Shown here: piece after piece, positions 14,444-21,560 of the stretch
Position numbering within the stretch: position 1 is the first letter of the stretch
Layout of the letters: each line of letters opens with the position of its first letter
Virus record (IMG/VR): IMGVR_UViG_3300038825_000828
Coordinates: 1 to 22,692 of that record
Direction: 5' to 3' (one strand)
From: a virus
DNA: 22,692 nucleotides
The notes under the pieces: model-generated
The model's database searches: none
What the model was told of the DNA's origin: nothing
The model's input: only the letters and a program-made list of their open reading frames with translations
Position numbers and translations under genes: made by a program

Positions 14444-14451
14444 CTGTTATC
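14440..14451. repeat. 12-bp direct repeat, upstream copy (TCATCTGTTATC)
   Basis: Identical to 13400-13411. Read on the minus strand it encodes the final Asp-Asn-Arg and stop of MazG and the ATG of the ABC-ATPase/GNAT gene. Confidence 0.9.
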
Positions 14452-14811
14452 ACCTGACCCTTCCAGCTTCCCACGCTCCTGGCGTGACTTAAGCTTCTCT
14501 AAGTTCATGTGTGCGACCTCGTTGAGGCTGATGCCTAGGTCACGAGACAGCGCAGCGATATACCAAAGGCAATCACCGAGCTCTGAAGCTATAGCAACGC
14601 GCTGGGCGTCTTTAAGATCCTCTAGACCACCTTGGTCGATCCCGTGATCTCTGATCAGCTTCTTGATCTTGTCACAGACCTCGCCTGCCTCTGAGGCCAA
14701 CCCCAGTGCTGGGTAGACAACCTTCCACTTGTAGATAGCGGTGGCAGCTGTGTCTGCTTGGTAGTCATTCATGGTTAGTGAATACAGATAGTCTGTCTCT
14801 CTATTTCTCAT
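14440..14811 (-). CDS. MazG-like nucleotide pyrophosphohydrolase (123 aa)
   Basis: A single MazG-fold domain of 123 aa. The metal-binding ExxE...ExxD residues are visible in GLASEAGEVCDKIKK (Glu41, Glu44) and ASELGDCLWYIAALS (Glu77, Asp80), separated by the usual charged loop. Such enzymes hydrolyse (d)NTPs to monophosphates. Phage versions are thought to act on dNTPs or to lower alarmones such as ppGpp, keeping the host in a growing state. ATG 14809-14811 overlaps the preceding gene (ATGA) and has a strong AGGAG 7 nt upstream; a later in-frame Met14 (MNDYQAD) is a weaker alternative. It lies between the primase-helicase and the polymerase, consistent with nucleotide supply. Confidence 0.85.
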   Translation of the reverse strand: MRNRETDYLYSLTMNDYQADTAATAIYKWKVVYPALGLASEAGEVCDKIKKLIRDHGIDQGGLEDLKDAQRVAIASELGDCLWYIAALSRDLGISLNEVAHMNLEKLKSRQERGKLEGSGDNR

Positions 14812-15071
14812 GTTTGCTCTCCTTTTTCTAGATCCATTAGCCTCAATGCTAGGCGTGCCATTTGCTTACCCATGCCCTCTTGGACGTAACCTGTGAACAA
14901 CGGTCGGCGGTCCTTGGCGCTCAGTGCTTCGCCAGCAATCAGAGCAAAGGTTTTACCGTCATCTGGGTGGTCTATGACCTCAAAGGTTATGTGACCGACC
15001 TCATACTGCTCACGCTTGAAGGTGGTTGGCTTGGGGTGCCTTTGTTTGCTTTTGTGAGAGTGTGCTCCCAT
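14808..15071 (-). CDS. Hypothetical protein (87 aa)
   Basis: ATG 15069-15071 has AGGAG with 7 nt spacing. The protein starts with a basic, His/Lys-rich segment (MGAHSHKSKQRHPKPTTFKR), then a beta-like core (YEVGHITFEVIDHPDDGKTF, ALIAGEAL) and a C-terminal helix (GKQMARLALRLMDLEKG). No family was recognised. It follows the primase-helicase after 16 nt and overlaps MazG by 4 nt, so it belongs to the replication operon. The basic N-terminus could bind nucleic acid, which is only an inference. Confidence 0.7.
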   Translation of the reverse strand: MGAHSHKSKQRHPKPTTFKREQYEVGHITFEVIDHPDDGKTFALIAGEALSAKDRRPLFTGYVQEGMGKQMARLALRLMDLEKGEQT

Positions 15072-15087
15072 GTTTCTCTCCTCTTAG

Positions 15088-16701
15088 TTAAAATGGTGCG
15101 TCGAAGGCATCAAAGTTACCTTCGGCGTCTTTAAGCCTGCCTGTGCTCTGGCTGTACTCAAGCACCCCAGCTGCGCCGACTTCCCCAGTGTGTCTATTCT
15201 TCAAGACCACTAGGTTACGCAGACCAGCTGTGGGTTCATCTGGGTCTACTTGGATGCCAATGCAGCAATCAGCCAGCTGGGCTATAGCGTGGGATCCACG
15301 TAGTTGACTGAGGCTAACCTTGGCACCACCCTCGTGGCCTGTGTCACCTTGGGGGCGGCGTAGGTGGCTCACGACGATCAGACAGATGTTGAGTTCTTGA
15401 ACCAAGACACGCAGCTTGGTCATTATGTCATCAACCAGGCGTCTTTCGTCTGAGACCCCAGACGTTAAACCGCTGACCAATAGCGATACGTGATCTAAAC
15501 AAATGACTTGGCATCCCAGCGCCTTGTTCATGTAGCGGATGCGATTCAAGATGGTGTCCGTGTCGGTCGAACCAAAGTGATCGAACAGGTAGAACTGACG
15601 GTCTTTGACTAAATCATCAAAAGACGCCTCGATCTCTTCCTTGGTGGTACAGTCAGGGTCCACACTGATGTTCTTACTCATGTGTAGACCAACCATCCCC
15701 TGCGCGGTTCTCTTGGTTGTCTCTTCCAGCATTAACATGCCGATCTGAAAGCCACTTTTGTGGACATGATAGGCAATCTCTCGGACGAAGGTTGACTTAC
15801 CCACACCACTACCAGCGGCTATCGTCACAAGGGATCCAAGCCTCAACCCTTTGGTGATCTCGTTGAGCCGCTGGTAGGGGTACTGGATGGGAGACACGGC
15901 CTCTTGTTCGCCTATGGTCTCCCGTAGATCTGATGCGCTAACGATGCCATCCGGGCGGTACTCACGCGCCTGCCAGATAGCATCCATGATAGCCTTGGCA
16001 TTACCGTCCACCAGAGCCTCTGAGGCGTCCTTGTAGGACCCTAGGTTGGCTATCTTAGCCATGCCTATCGGAAGGGCCTCAGCGCACTCTAGAGCCGCCT
16101 CTTGGCCTGCCTTGTCGTTGTCGAACATCAGTATGATTTCTTTGAAGCCACACAGGTAATCGTAGTTGTTCATGAGGGCTTTTTTGGCTGACTGAGATCC
16201 GTTGGGGACGCTGACTGTCGGCCACTTGTTGCCTTGGGCTTGAGACACCGACATGCAGTCTATCTCACCCTCAGTAATCACCAGCTTGTTGCCGTTGGAC
16301 CAAAGGTGAGACCCAAACAGGGTCATGGCCTTGGCATCACCAACGATGGAAAACTTCTTGTCCTTCGTGCGTACCTTTTGGGCGCAGCGCTGGCCGTTCT
16401 TGTCACGGTAGGTCGCAAGCTGCACCACTTGACCACCGTGCTTGCCGACACTGTAGTCAAACTTTCTGCATGTGGCCTCGGTCAGCTTTCGTGATGCTAG
16501 GTGCAAGTGCTCGCCGGCTATCAAGTCACGATTAGGTGGCGCCTTAGTTATAGTGCGCTCATATCCAAACTCTTCCTTACCATAGGACGCACAGCCAAAG
16601 CAGTAGGTATGACCATCGTCGTACAGAGCAGCGTTGTCTTTAGATCCACAGGTTTCGCAGGGGACATGGGCAACAAAGTCGCTTTCAATAAGCTCAGTCA
16701 T
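15088..16701 (-). CDS. T7 gp4-like primase-helicase
   Basis: A 537-aa bifunctional replication protein. The zinc-binding primase domain has Cys15, Cys18, Cys34 and Cys37 (CETCG ... CFGC). The Toprim domain shows VITEGEIDCMS (Glu145, Glu147) and LMFDNDKAGQEA (Asp194, Asp196). The DnaB-type helicase domain has Walker A AAGSGVGKST (295-304), catalytic Glu326 in MLMLEETTKR, Walker B ICLDHVSLL (around Asp403), His446 in VVSHLRRP, QLRGSHAIAQLAD (466-478) and an arginine-finger-like KNRHTG (Arg503). The tail is acidic and ends in Phe, as in T7. Start ATG 16699-16701 is preferred (GGGAG 6 nt upstream, ATGA overlap with the preceding gene) over an earlier in-frame codon. Expected role: unwinding DNA and making RNA primers at the fork. 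Confidence 0.93.
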   Translation of the reverse strand: MTELIESDFVAHVPCETCGSKDNAALYDDGHTYCFGCASYGKEEFGYERTITKAPPNRDLIAGEHLHLASRKLTEATCRKFDYSVGKHGGQVVQLATYRDKNGQRCAQKVRTKDKKFSIVGDAKAMTLFGSHLWSNGNKLVITEGEIDCMSVSQAQGNKWPTVSVPNGSQSAKKALMNNYDYLCGFKEIILMFDNDKAGQEAALECAEALPIGMAKIANLGSYKDASEALVDGNAKAIMDAIWQAREYRPDGIVSASDLRETIGEQEAVSPIQYPYQRLNEITKGLRLGSLVTIAAGSGVGKSTFVREIAYHVHKSGFQIGMLMLEETTKRTAQGMVGLHMSKNISVDPDCTTKEEIEASFDDLVKDRQFYLFDHFGSTDTDTILNRIRYMNKALGCQVICLDHVSLLVSGLTSGVSDERRLVDDIMTKLRVLVQELNICLIVVSHLRRPQGDTGHEGGAKVSLSQLRGSHAIAQLADCCIGIQVDPDEPTAGLRNLVVLKNRHTGEVGAAGVLEYSQSTGRLKDAEGNFDAFDAPF

Positions 16702-16898
16702 TTGTATCTCCCAAACAAAGCTTCCCACTCGGAAGGGACGATCCCAGTCATGATAAACTCACGCTCATCTACCGTCAGATGGCTGAAGACGTTCTGTGAT
16801 AATTCGCCTTCCATCCAGCGAGACATCTGATCTTCAGTGACATCCAAATCGAGCGTTAACTCTTTGCCTGTCAAAGGTGACTTGCGTTTGATTTTCAT
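16698..16898 (-). CDS. Small hypothetical protein (66 aa)
   Basis: ATG 16896-16898 overlaps the upstream stop, and its TGA overlaps the primase-helicase start, giving 4-nt couplings at both ends. The sequence begins MKIKRKSPLTGKELTLDLDV and continues with a mainly acidic helical body (TEDQMSRWMEGE, HLTVDEREFIMTG) and an aromatic end (SEWEALFGRYK). The pattern 'LTxxExxFIxTGI...WxxxF' suggests a small folded domain, but I do not recognise the family. Proximity to the primase-helicase suggests a replication accessory role, not more. Confidence 0.7.
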   Translation of the reverse strand: MKIKRKSPLTGKELTLDLDVTEDQMSRWMEGELSQNVFSHLTVDEREFIMTGIVPSEWEALFGRYK

Positions 16899-17308
16899 GG
16901 GGCACCTGCTTTGACTAAAGCAGACACCTGATCCATAAGCTTCTTAGCTTGGGTCTGACATAGGACCATTGTCTTGATTGCTTCTATTGCCGACTCTACT
17001 TCCTTGTCGGTTTTAGACATCAAGGATTGGAGATCTTTATGGAGAGCGATAAGCTTTTCACTTATCTGACCGTCTTGGTTACCATCTGGTCCAAAGAACT
17101 CTTCTCTGATCTCTGACACCCAGCCCCACCTGGTGATGTCTAGGCATTCAGCCACAGCTTGGTCGGTGTCTTTACCTTTGTATCTTTGGTTTTCAGTGTC
17201 GTAGACGTCTTGTAGTAAGCCAATGATAGAAAGCTTCTGCTCTCTGGTAGGTTTTACAAGGTCAGTGGTTTCTGCAGCTTTCGGGGTAGCTTTTCTTTTA
17301 GTCGGCAT
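16895..17308 (-). CDS. Hypothetical protein, partly coiled-coil (137 aa)
   Basis: ATG 17306-17308 has GGGAG 7 nt upstream. The N-terminus is Lys/Thr-rich and probably flexible (MPTKRKATPKAAETTDL). Residues 20-75 form a structured part with Trp-Gly-Trp (TRWGWVSEIREEFFG), and residues 80-130 are a continuous helix with heptad-like spacing (KLIALHKDLQSLMSKTDKEV, then IEAIKTMVLC). No known family was recognised. It is the first gene after an intrinsic terminator that follows endonuclease I, so its level may be lower than that of the SSB and endonuclease. Confidence 0.7.
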   Translation of the reverse strand: MPTKRKATPKAAETTDLVKPTREQKLSIIGLLQDVYDTENQRYKGKDTDQAVAECLDITRWGWVSEIREEFFGPDGNQDGQISEKLIALHKDLQSLMSKTDKEVESAIEAIKTMVLCQTQAKKLMDQVSALVKAGAP

Positions 17309-17326
17309 GTGGTTTCTCCCAATAAT

Positions 17327-17352
17327 AAAAAAGGGGCGACCTAAGCCGCCCC
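17327..17352 (-). terminator. Intrinsic terminator after endonuclease I
   Basis: On the minus strand GGGGCG (17352-17347), an 8-nt loop and CGCCCC (17338-17333) are followed by six T residues (17332-17327). The stem overlaps the last codons and stop of the endonuclease gene. Read-through is required for the rest of the operon, so it probably attenuates rather than stops transcription. Confidence 0.8.
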
Positions 17353-17799
17353 CTTGCTCTCCTTTGTTTTGGCTTCACTAAGCCAGTCATCAGGTATGAC
17401 CTTGTTGGCATACCTAAAGCCATGCTTCTCGCAGTAGTCTGCGTAGGTGGTCTTGGACCCTTTGTAGAGCTTTGCATTCTGATTGCTGAACACGAACCTG
17501 ATGTCTAAGTCAGGCTGTTGCTTTTGAATCAGAAGGTGCTTGGCTCTATCCATGACCGTCCAACGCCCCTTGGTTTCGACATAGAAAAAGCCGCCGGGTT
17601 TTGGCAGCTTAAAGTCGGGGGTGTACTTGGATTGTCTGGCGGGGATCACATAGAGGATCTTCTCGGTCTCATAGAGTAGCTCGATGCCAGCTTCTTTGAT
17701 TTGCTGGGCGACCTTGTCTTCAAGACCAGAGCGGAACCCATACTTAAGACCAACCTGTTTAGAAGTCGTAGTTATCTTCTTCAGCGTCTTTGGTCTCAA
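17341..17799 (-). CDS. T7 gp3-like endonuclease I (Holliday-junction resolvase)
   Basis: A 152-aa homologue of T7 endonuclease I, which cuts branched DNA, resolves recombination intermediates and helps degrade host DNA. The four catalytic residues are in place: Glu27 (FRSGLEDKV), Asp62 (YTPDFKL), Glu75 and Lys77 (YVETKGRW). The C-terminal half also matches the family (DIRFVFSNQNAKLYKGS, YCEKHGFRYANKVIPDDW). The start is a TTG at 17797-17799, inside the SSB gene in another frame (41-nt overlap), supported by AGGAG 9 nt upstream. No ATG lies between there and the conserved region. An intrinsic terminator follows immediately. Confidence 0.9.
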   Translation of the reverse strand: MRPKTLKKITTTSKQVGLKYGFRSGLEDKVAQQIKEAGIELLYETEKILYVIPARQSKYTPDFKLPKPGGFFYVETKGRWTVMDRAKHLLIQKQQPDLDIRFVFSNQNAKLYKGSKTTYADYCEKHGFRYANKVIPDDWLSEAKTKESKGAA

Positions 17800-18307
17800 A
17801 GCTTTGAGCTCCTGTTACTGTGTTGGCTACATAGCCGCCCTCGACAGCATCGAAGCCACCCCCGTCACCACCGCCGCTAGACACTGGGTCGATCACTTGA
17901 ACGGCACCAAGGCGCAGGCTGATGCCCTTCTTGCCAGCTGAGGTGTAACCATCAGCAATGCCAGAGACACGAAGGGTAGACCCACCGAACATCGATGGTA
18001 CTTGGTCGCGGGGGATGGGGTTACCTTTGGCATCAAAGTACTTAGGTTCGTACTTGGATTGGAACTTGAAGACGATCTCGCCGGTCTCTGGATCTTGATC
18101 CATAGGCATCATTACCTTGTCCTTAGCGCCAAAGCTTTCGCTTTTGACGTTCTCTAGGATTTCCTTGAGGGACCCGGCGTTCTCTGGGGATATCTTGAGT
18201 TGCACCTTGTATTTACCCTCAGCATCAAAGGCTGTGTCTGGGCGCCCTGGTTGCAGCCACGGGTATTGTGCTGTTCCAGCTGGGCTCGTAAATCTAGTCT
18301 TGCTCAT
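17759..18307 (-). CDS. T7 gp2.5-like single-stranded DNA-binding protein
   Basis: A 182-aa protein with the T7 gp2.5 layout: N-terminal MSKTRFTSPAGTAQYPWLQP, an OB-fold body (KYKVQLKISPENAG, FKFQSKYEPKYFDAKGNPI, STLRVSGIADGYTSAGKKGI, SLRLGAVQVID), then a Gly-rich linker (VSSGGGDGGGFDAVEGG) and an acidic tail ending DAEEDNYDF with terminal Phe. In T7 that tail contacts the polymerase and primase-helicase. ATG 18305-18307 has AGGAG 10 nt upstream and overlaps a 54-aa gene by 14 nt. It is near the start of the second transcription unit, as expected for a protein needed in large amounts. Confidence 0.9.
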   Translation of the reverse strand: MSKTRFTSPAGTAQYPWLQPGRPDTAFDAEGKYKVQLKISPENAGSLKEILENVKSESFGAKDKVMMPMDQDPETGEIVFKFQSKYEPKYFDAKGNPIPRDQVPSMFGGSTLRVSGIADGYTSAGKKGISLRLGAVQVIDPVSSGGGDGGGFDAVEGGYVANTVTGAQSFETKDAEEDNYDF

Positions 18308-18458
18308 CTTTTTTAGTCTCCTGATTGGTTTGGTTTGATTTAGCCCCAGGCAAAGTTACCTTCGCCTCTTTGGCTTGCTTAAGAAGCCAGTCGGGGATGT
18401 CCTGTCCTTTGTTTTGGAACAGGCTACACAACCCCAAGATTTTCTCTCTTGGGTGCAT
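18294..18458 (-). CDS. Small protein overlapping the SSB start (54 aa)
   Basis: ATG 18456-18458 is preceded by AGGA at 8 nt, and the frame ends with TAG at 18294-18296, overlapping the SSB start by 14 nt. It is the first gene after the promoter at 18483-18503, only about 25 nt away. The protein reads MHPREKILGLCSLFQNKGQD, IPDWLLKQAKEAKVT, then a Lys/Gln-rich tail. The middle is a plausible amphipathic helix. I recognise no family. Position as promoter-proximal gene and good ribosome site make it likely real; a short leader that couples translation of SSB is the alternative. Confidence 0.6.
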   Translation of the reverse strand: MHPREKILGLCSLFQNKGQDIPDWLLKQAKEAKVTLPGAKSNQTNQETKKDEQD

Positions 18459-18482
18459 TTCGACGATCCTTTTCTGTTACTT

Positions 18483-18503
18483 CTTCGATAGGGGTCTCTT
18501 AGT
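18483..18503 (-). promoter_or_regulatory. Phage RNA polymerase promoter, replication unit
   Basis: Contains ACTAAGAGACCCCTA (18489-18503 on the minus strand) followed by TCGAAG, identical over 21 bp to the late copy. It lies about 25 nt before the 54-aa gene and directly after an intrinsic terminator. Confidence 0.82.
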
Positions 18504-18512
18504 GTCAGACGT

Positions 18513-18536
18513 AAAAAAGGCCCCACTTGGGGGCCT
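18513..18536 (-). terminator. Intrinsic terminator ending the early unit
   Basis: On the minus strand AGGCCCCC, loop AAG/AAGTG, GGGGCCT is followed by six T residues (18518-18513). The stem pairs 18530-18536 with 18518-18524. It separates the early genes from the promoter 10 nt further on. Confidence 0.85.
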
Positions 18537-18566
18537 CTTTGGTTAACTTAGGTTTGTTGGTATTTA

Positions 18567-18809
18567 CTAATTTCCGTGAACTGGCTCTCTAATCACTGTG
18601 ACCAAACGATGTAATATCTTCCAGTCAACACACTGGCACCAGTCTTCTCTCATGAGTTCTAACTGTGACATGGCTTCTTCAGCTGACTTTGGTGGGTCGA
18701 AAAGTTCTGTCTGTGACTCCATGAACTCTTCCCAGTAATATATCCCTTCACCTTGGTATACCTGACCAAAGATGACGTACTCTTCATATGTCCTCAGTTT
18801 AGGTTCCAT
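18567..18809 (-). CDS. Small early protein, paralogue of its neighbour (80 aa)
   Basis: ATG 18807-18809 has AGGAG with 7 nt spacing. The protein shares length and layout with the gene just upstream: GQxYxGEGxxYWEE occupies residues 15-28 in both, and a C-terminal DWKI...VTV block follows (residues 62-73 here). Twelve of 18 residues (11-28) are identical. The middle part differs, with CxC at 58-60 (WCQC) only here. The fold looks like a small acidic beta-rich domain. No family was recognised. It lies at the end of the RNAP-led early unit where T7-like phages place host-takeover genes, so an inhibitor of a host function is a reasonable guess. Confidence 0.75.
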   Translation of the reverse strand: MEPKLRTYEEYVIFGQVYQGEGIYYWEEFMESQTELFDPPKSAEEAMSQLELMREDWCQCVDWKILHRLVTVIREPVHGN

Positions 18810-18823
18810 GTCTTCTCTCCTAA

Positions 18824-19066
18824 CTAATTTAGATGGGCATTGGGATTAACTAAGTCATTCTTTGGTTTGAGGGTCACGGTGACTGTGTGATGCTCTATCT
18901 TCCAATCTAGATACTCTGAATCATCTTTCATGCTTTCATAAGCAGCAACGCATTCATCATGAGAGTCCAATTCTTCCGAAACTTCTTCCCAGTAGAAAAC
19001 GCCCTCACCTACATACCACTGACCGTACAAGACATAATAATGACGGGCTTCATGTGCTTTTTCCAT
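18824..19066 (-). CDS. Small early protein, paralogue of the next gene (80 aa)
   Basis: The start is ATG 19064-19066, with a GGGGGG run 5 nt upstream; a longer frame would reach back into the RNAP gene. The protein begins MEKAHEARHYYVLYGQWYVG and contains GQWYVGEGVFYWEE at residues 15-28 and DWKIEHHTVTVTLKP near 54-68. Both blocks recur in the downstream 80-aa gene at matching positions, so the pair arose by tandem duplication followed by divergence in the centre. The protein is acidic with no membrane segment. Function unknown; early position suggests interaction with a host protein. Confidence 0.75.
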   Translation of the reverse strand: MEKAHEARHYYVLYGQWYVGEGVFYWEEVSEELDSHDECVAAYESMKDDSEYLDWKIEHHTVTVTLKPKNDLVNPNAHLN

Positions 19067-19076
19067 AATGACCCCC

Positions 19077-21560
19077 CTAAGAAAAACAGTATTCGCTGTC
19101 GCGGATAGCACTGATGTCTAGGTCACCTTTAGCTGGCACCGGGGGTAGCTCCATGTCTGGGTCAGACAATCGATCCCGGCATTCCTTCTCAAAGTTCGCA
19201 AAGACGCACTGGTCCTCATACATGTTCACAAAAGCATCACGGATGCAGTGGTAGAACTTCCATGTCTTATCGATAGACGTCCCAAAGCTGTCATGGATCA
19301 TAAAGAAGTCTTCCACACCATTCTCTAGGCCTTCACAGATAGACAAGTGCATGTGGGCGGCATCTAGGCTGTGGATGGCATTAGGGCTAACCCCATTCCT
19401 AGATTTTCTTGTGTCAAACACAGAACCAAAGCTGCTCACGTTGACCCTAGTCTCTTTCCGCAGCTTGGCCTCTCGATCCCACAAGAAGATCCTGACACGC
19501 TTAACGTCAGCCCTAGTGTAGCGCTGGACAACAGGAAAGCCTGAGGGTGACGTCCAGCGTACCGACTTGCTTTCCCTAGCTAGGGCATCCGCATATGCTT
19601 GGTAGAACTCCATGCCAGACGCCACTGACTTGATGACTGTCTGCACCGCCTGGTAGTTAACCTTAGCCAAGAACCTAGCATAAGACTCTTGTTCTCTACG
19701 GCTCACCCCAAACGGATGCTTACTAAGCTCACCATAGCTCACAGCCTTCTGTAGTGGCTGCATGAGGTCCTCTATCAGTTGATCACCAAAGCCTCTCTCA
19801 GCTGAACTGTAGCCATAGGTCATGACGTTACGTTTGACCGTAGATCGACCGACCCCAACAGACAGCCAGACCTTAGCCTCTTCAGAGTCATCTAGCTTAA
19901 GTAGCCTGTTAACTTCATCAGCAACCACCTGGTAGACGTCTTGGCATTCGTCTGATGGTGTTAGGTTGACCATAGCTCCGTCTTCGTGACGCAAGGCAGC
20001 TGCATAGTGTTGCACCCCAGAGTTAGTTCCATCCAAGCTTATCGGAAGGTGACAGACGTAATCCTCAATGCCTTGGTCTTGAAGCTTCTTGTACTCCACG
20101 CAGGCAGCTAAGAACTGGAAGGGCTTGTCAGCCTTAGACCAGATGTCAAAGGAAGCCTTGAAGTCTCCAGCCACACTTAAGATCATAGGCTCGTTGTCCA
20201 AGCACCATTGGATCCTGTCTTCTAAGGACTTCTTAGAGATCTTATCAAAGTCACCTACGTTGGCTAAGTGAATGGACAACCAACCAGCATCACTCTCCTC
20301 GATCTTCTTGCCTCTAGCAAACATGAAGAGCGACTTGATGTGATCGTTCCTGTGGTAATTAAAACTAGAGACAGGATACATTCGGCCCCTAAAGTCTAAA
20401 GACCAACCAATGTAGAATTCCTCAAACTTAGACATCTCCCTAGCATCATGTAGATCACAGGCTATCACCTGAACATTGGCCTTAGCCTCAATCCTTTTGA
20501 CATGCCAAGCCTTCTGGTCTTTCCTGATTTGCTGGATGTATTCCTCAGACAAACCAGAGGTGTCCTCAGGTAACCTAGGTAACTCTGGTGGCTCCATCTC
20601 TGGAAACTTACCAAAGCGCTTCCCTTCTTCAGACACCCATTCCAATGCAGCTAAGGTAGTAGGGTTTACCTTGAGAGGGGTGGCTTGGAGTGCATTCAAA
20701 GCTTGTAGATACTTAGGTTGACCATACTTCAGACTGTTGTCTATAGCCCTGCGCTGTTCCCCGGTAGACTTACGCACTAGGGGCACCAGAGAAGACAAGA
20801 CGTCATCAAGGTAGACACCAGTGTCAAAGTCTTCCCAGGGTGTCGGGGGAACCACCATTGGCCCAAACATAGGTGTGGCCCAAGCCTCTCTTTCAGTCAT
20901 CGACAGGAGATGCTCGCTGGCTTCATCGGTCAACTCAAGTGACCTCAGCGTCTTAAGGTTTACTGTTGTCTCAACAAGGTTGAAGACACCAGAATACTCT
21001 AGGATGGCGCTTAGGATTGGAGCAGCAACTGCTACTCGCTTTCTCATAGACCACTTGCTGACACTATAGCCTTCCTTGTCTGCAATGATACGCATGGCTT
21101 TGAAGCGATAGCGTTCACTTGAGTGAGCCTTAGTGACTTGGGTAGACAAACGCTTAAAGAGATCCTTGTCATGTGTCTGCAGGCCTTCAGCCCACTTCTC
21201 ATGCTCGACCCTAGAACCAATGTTGCTCAGGGCACCAGTGAGTAGGTTCGTATGTAAGACAGCGTCAAAGCAACAGTTGAGACCAATGTATGCTAAGACG
21301 TCAGGATCTTGGTTCTCTAACTCCTCGTACCAAACTGATTTCTTACCACAACCACTAGAGAACCTCTGTAAGTCTTCTTGAAGTGCTAATGTTATTGCGT
21401 CTGATACTTTCGGGAGTGCCTCTACGATGATCCGATGTGGGACCTCTTGTTGGCTTGGTTTTTGTTTCTCTTGTCTTCCCTGGTATCTCTCGAAACCCTT
21501 AGATTTCATTTGCTGCTCGATGCGAGTCTGATGCTCGCTTAGGGTATTAAGTGTATTCAC
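19077..21560 (-). CDS. T7-like single-subunit RNA polymerase
   Basis: An 827-aa DNA-dependent RNA polymerase of the T7/mitochondrial type that would transcribe phage genes from the promoters at 21698, 18483 and 7926. All catalytic elements are present: motif A SLDGTNSGVQHYAAALR (Asp510), motif B STVKRNVMTYGYSSAERG (Lys576, Tyr584) and motif C MIHDSFGTS (Asp757). An N-terminal domain of about 300 residues and the conserved SLDFRGRMYPVSSF (387-400) are also clear. It is slightly shorter than T7 RNAP (883 aa) and ends YCFS rather than FAFA. Start GTG 21558-21560 overlaps the stop of a 37-aa gene as GTGA, with a GGGGGG-containing ribosome site. A promoter copy lies about 140 nt upstream, so it may transcribe its own gene. 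Confidence 0.94.
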   Translation of the reverse strand: MNTLNTLSEHQTRIEQQMKSKGFERYQGRQEKQKPSQQEVPHRIIVEALPKVSDAITLALQEDLQRFSSGCGKKSVWYEELENQDPDVLAYIGLNCCFDAVLHTNLLTGALSNIGSRVEHEKWAEGLQTHDKDLFKRLSTQVTKAHSSERYRFKAMRIIADKEGYSVSKWSMRKRVAVAAPILSAILEYSGVFNLVETTVNLKTLRSLELTDEASEHLLSMTEREAWATPMFGPMVVPPTPWEDFDTGVYLDDVLSSLVPLVRKSTGEQRRAIDNSLKYGQPKYLQALNALQATPLKVNPTTLAALEWVSEEGKRFGKFPEMEPPELPRLPEDTSGLSEEYIQQIRKDQKAWHVKRIEAKANVQVIACDLHDAREMSKFEEFYIGWSLDFRGRMYPVSSFNYHRNDHIKSLFMFARGKKIEESDAGWLSIHLANVGDFDKISKKSLEDRIQWCLDNEPMILSVAGDFKASFDIWSKADKPFQFLAACVEYKKLQDQGIEDYVCHLPISLDGTNSGVQHYAAALRHEDGAMVNLTPSDECQDVYQVVADEVNRLLKLDDSEEAKVWLSVGVGRSTVKRNVMTYGYSSAERGFGDQLIEDLMQPLQKAVSYGELSKHPFGVSRREQESYARFLAKVNYQAVQTVIKSVASGMEFYQAYADALARESKSVRWTSPSGFPVVQRYTRADVKRVRIFLWDREAKLRKETRVNVSSFGSVFDTRKSRNGVSPNAIHSLDAAHMHLSICEGLENGVEDFFMIHDSFGTSIDKTWKFYHCIRDAFVNMYEDQCVFANFEKECRDRLSDPDMELPPVPAKGDLDISAIRDSEYCFS

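Noticed and set aside
15068-15090. Possible fourth promoter copy (ACTAAGAG on the minus strand after the primase-helicase gene)
   Set aside because: It lacks the ACCCCTA half; the sequence continues as an AGGAGAG ribosome site for the 87-aa gene.
17759-17799. Suspected frameshift because endonuclease I lacks an ATG and starts inside SSB
   Set aside because: A TTG start with AGGAG at 9 nt explains the arrangement, and both proteins are complete at their conserved ends.
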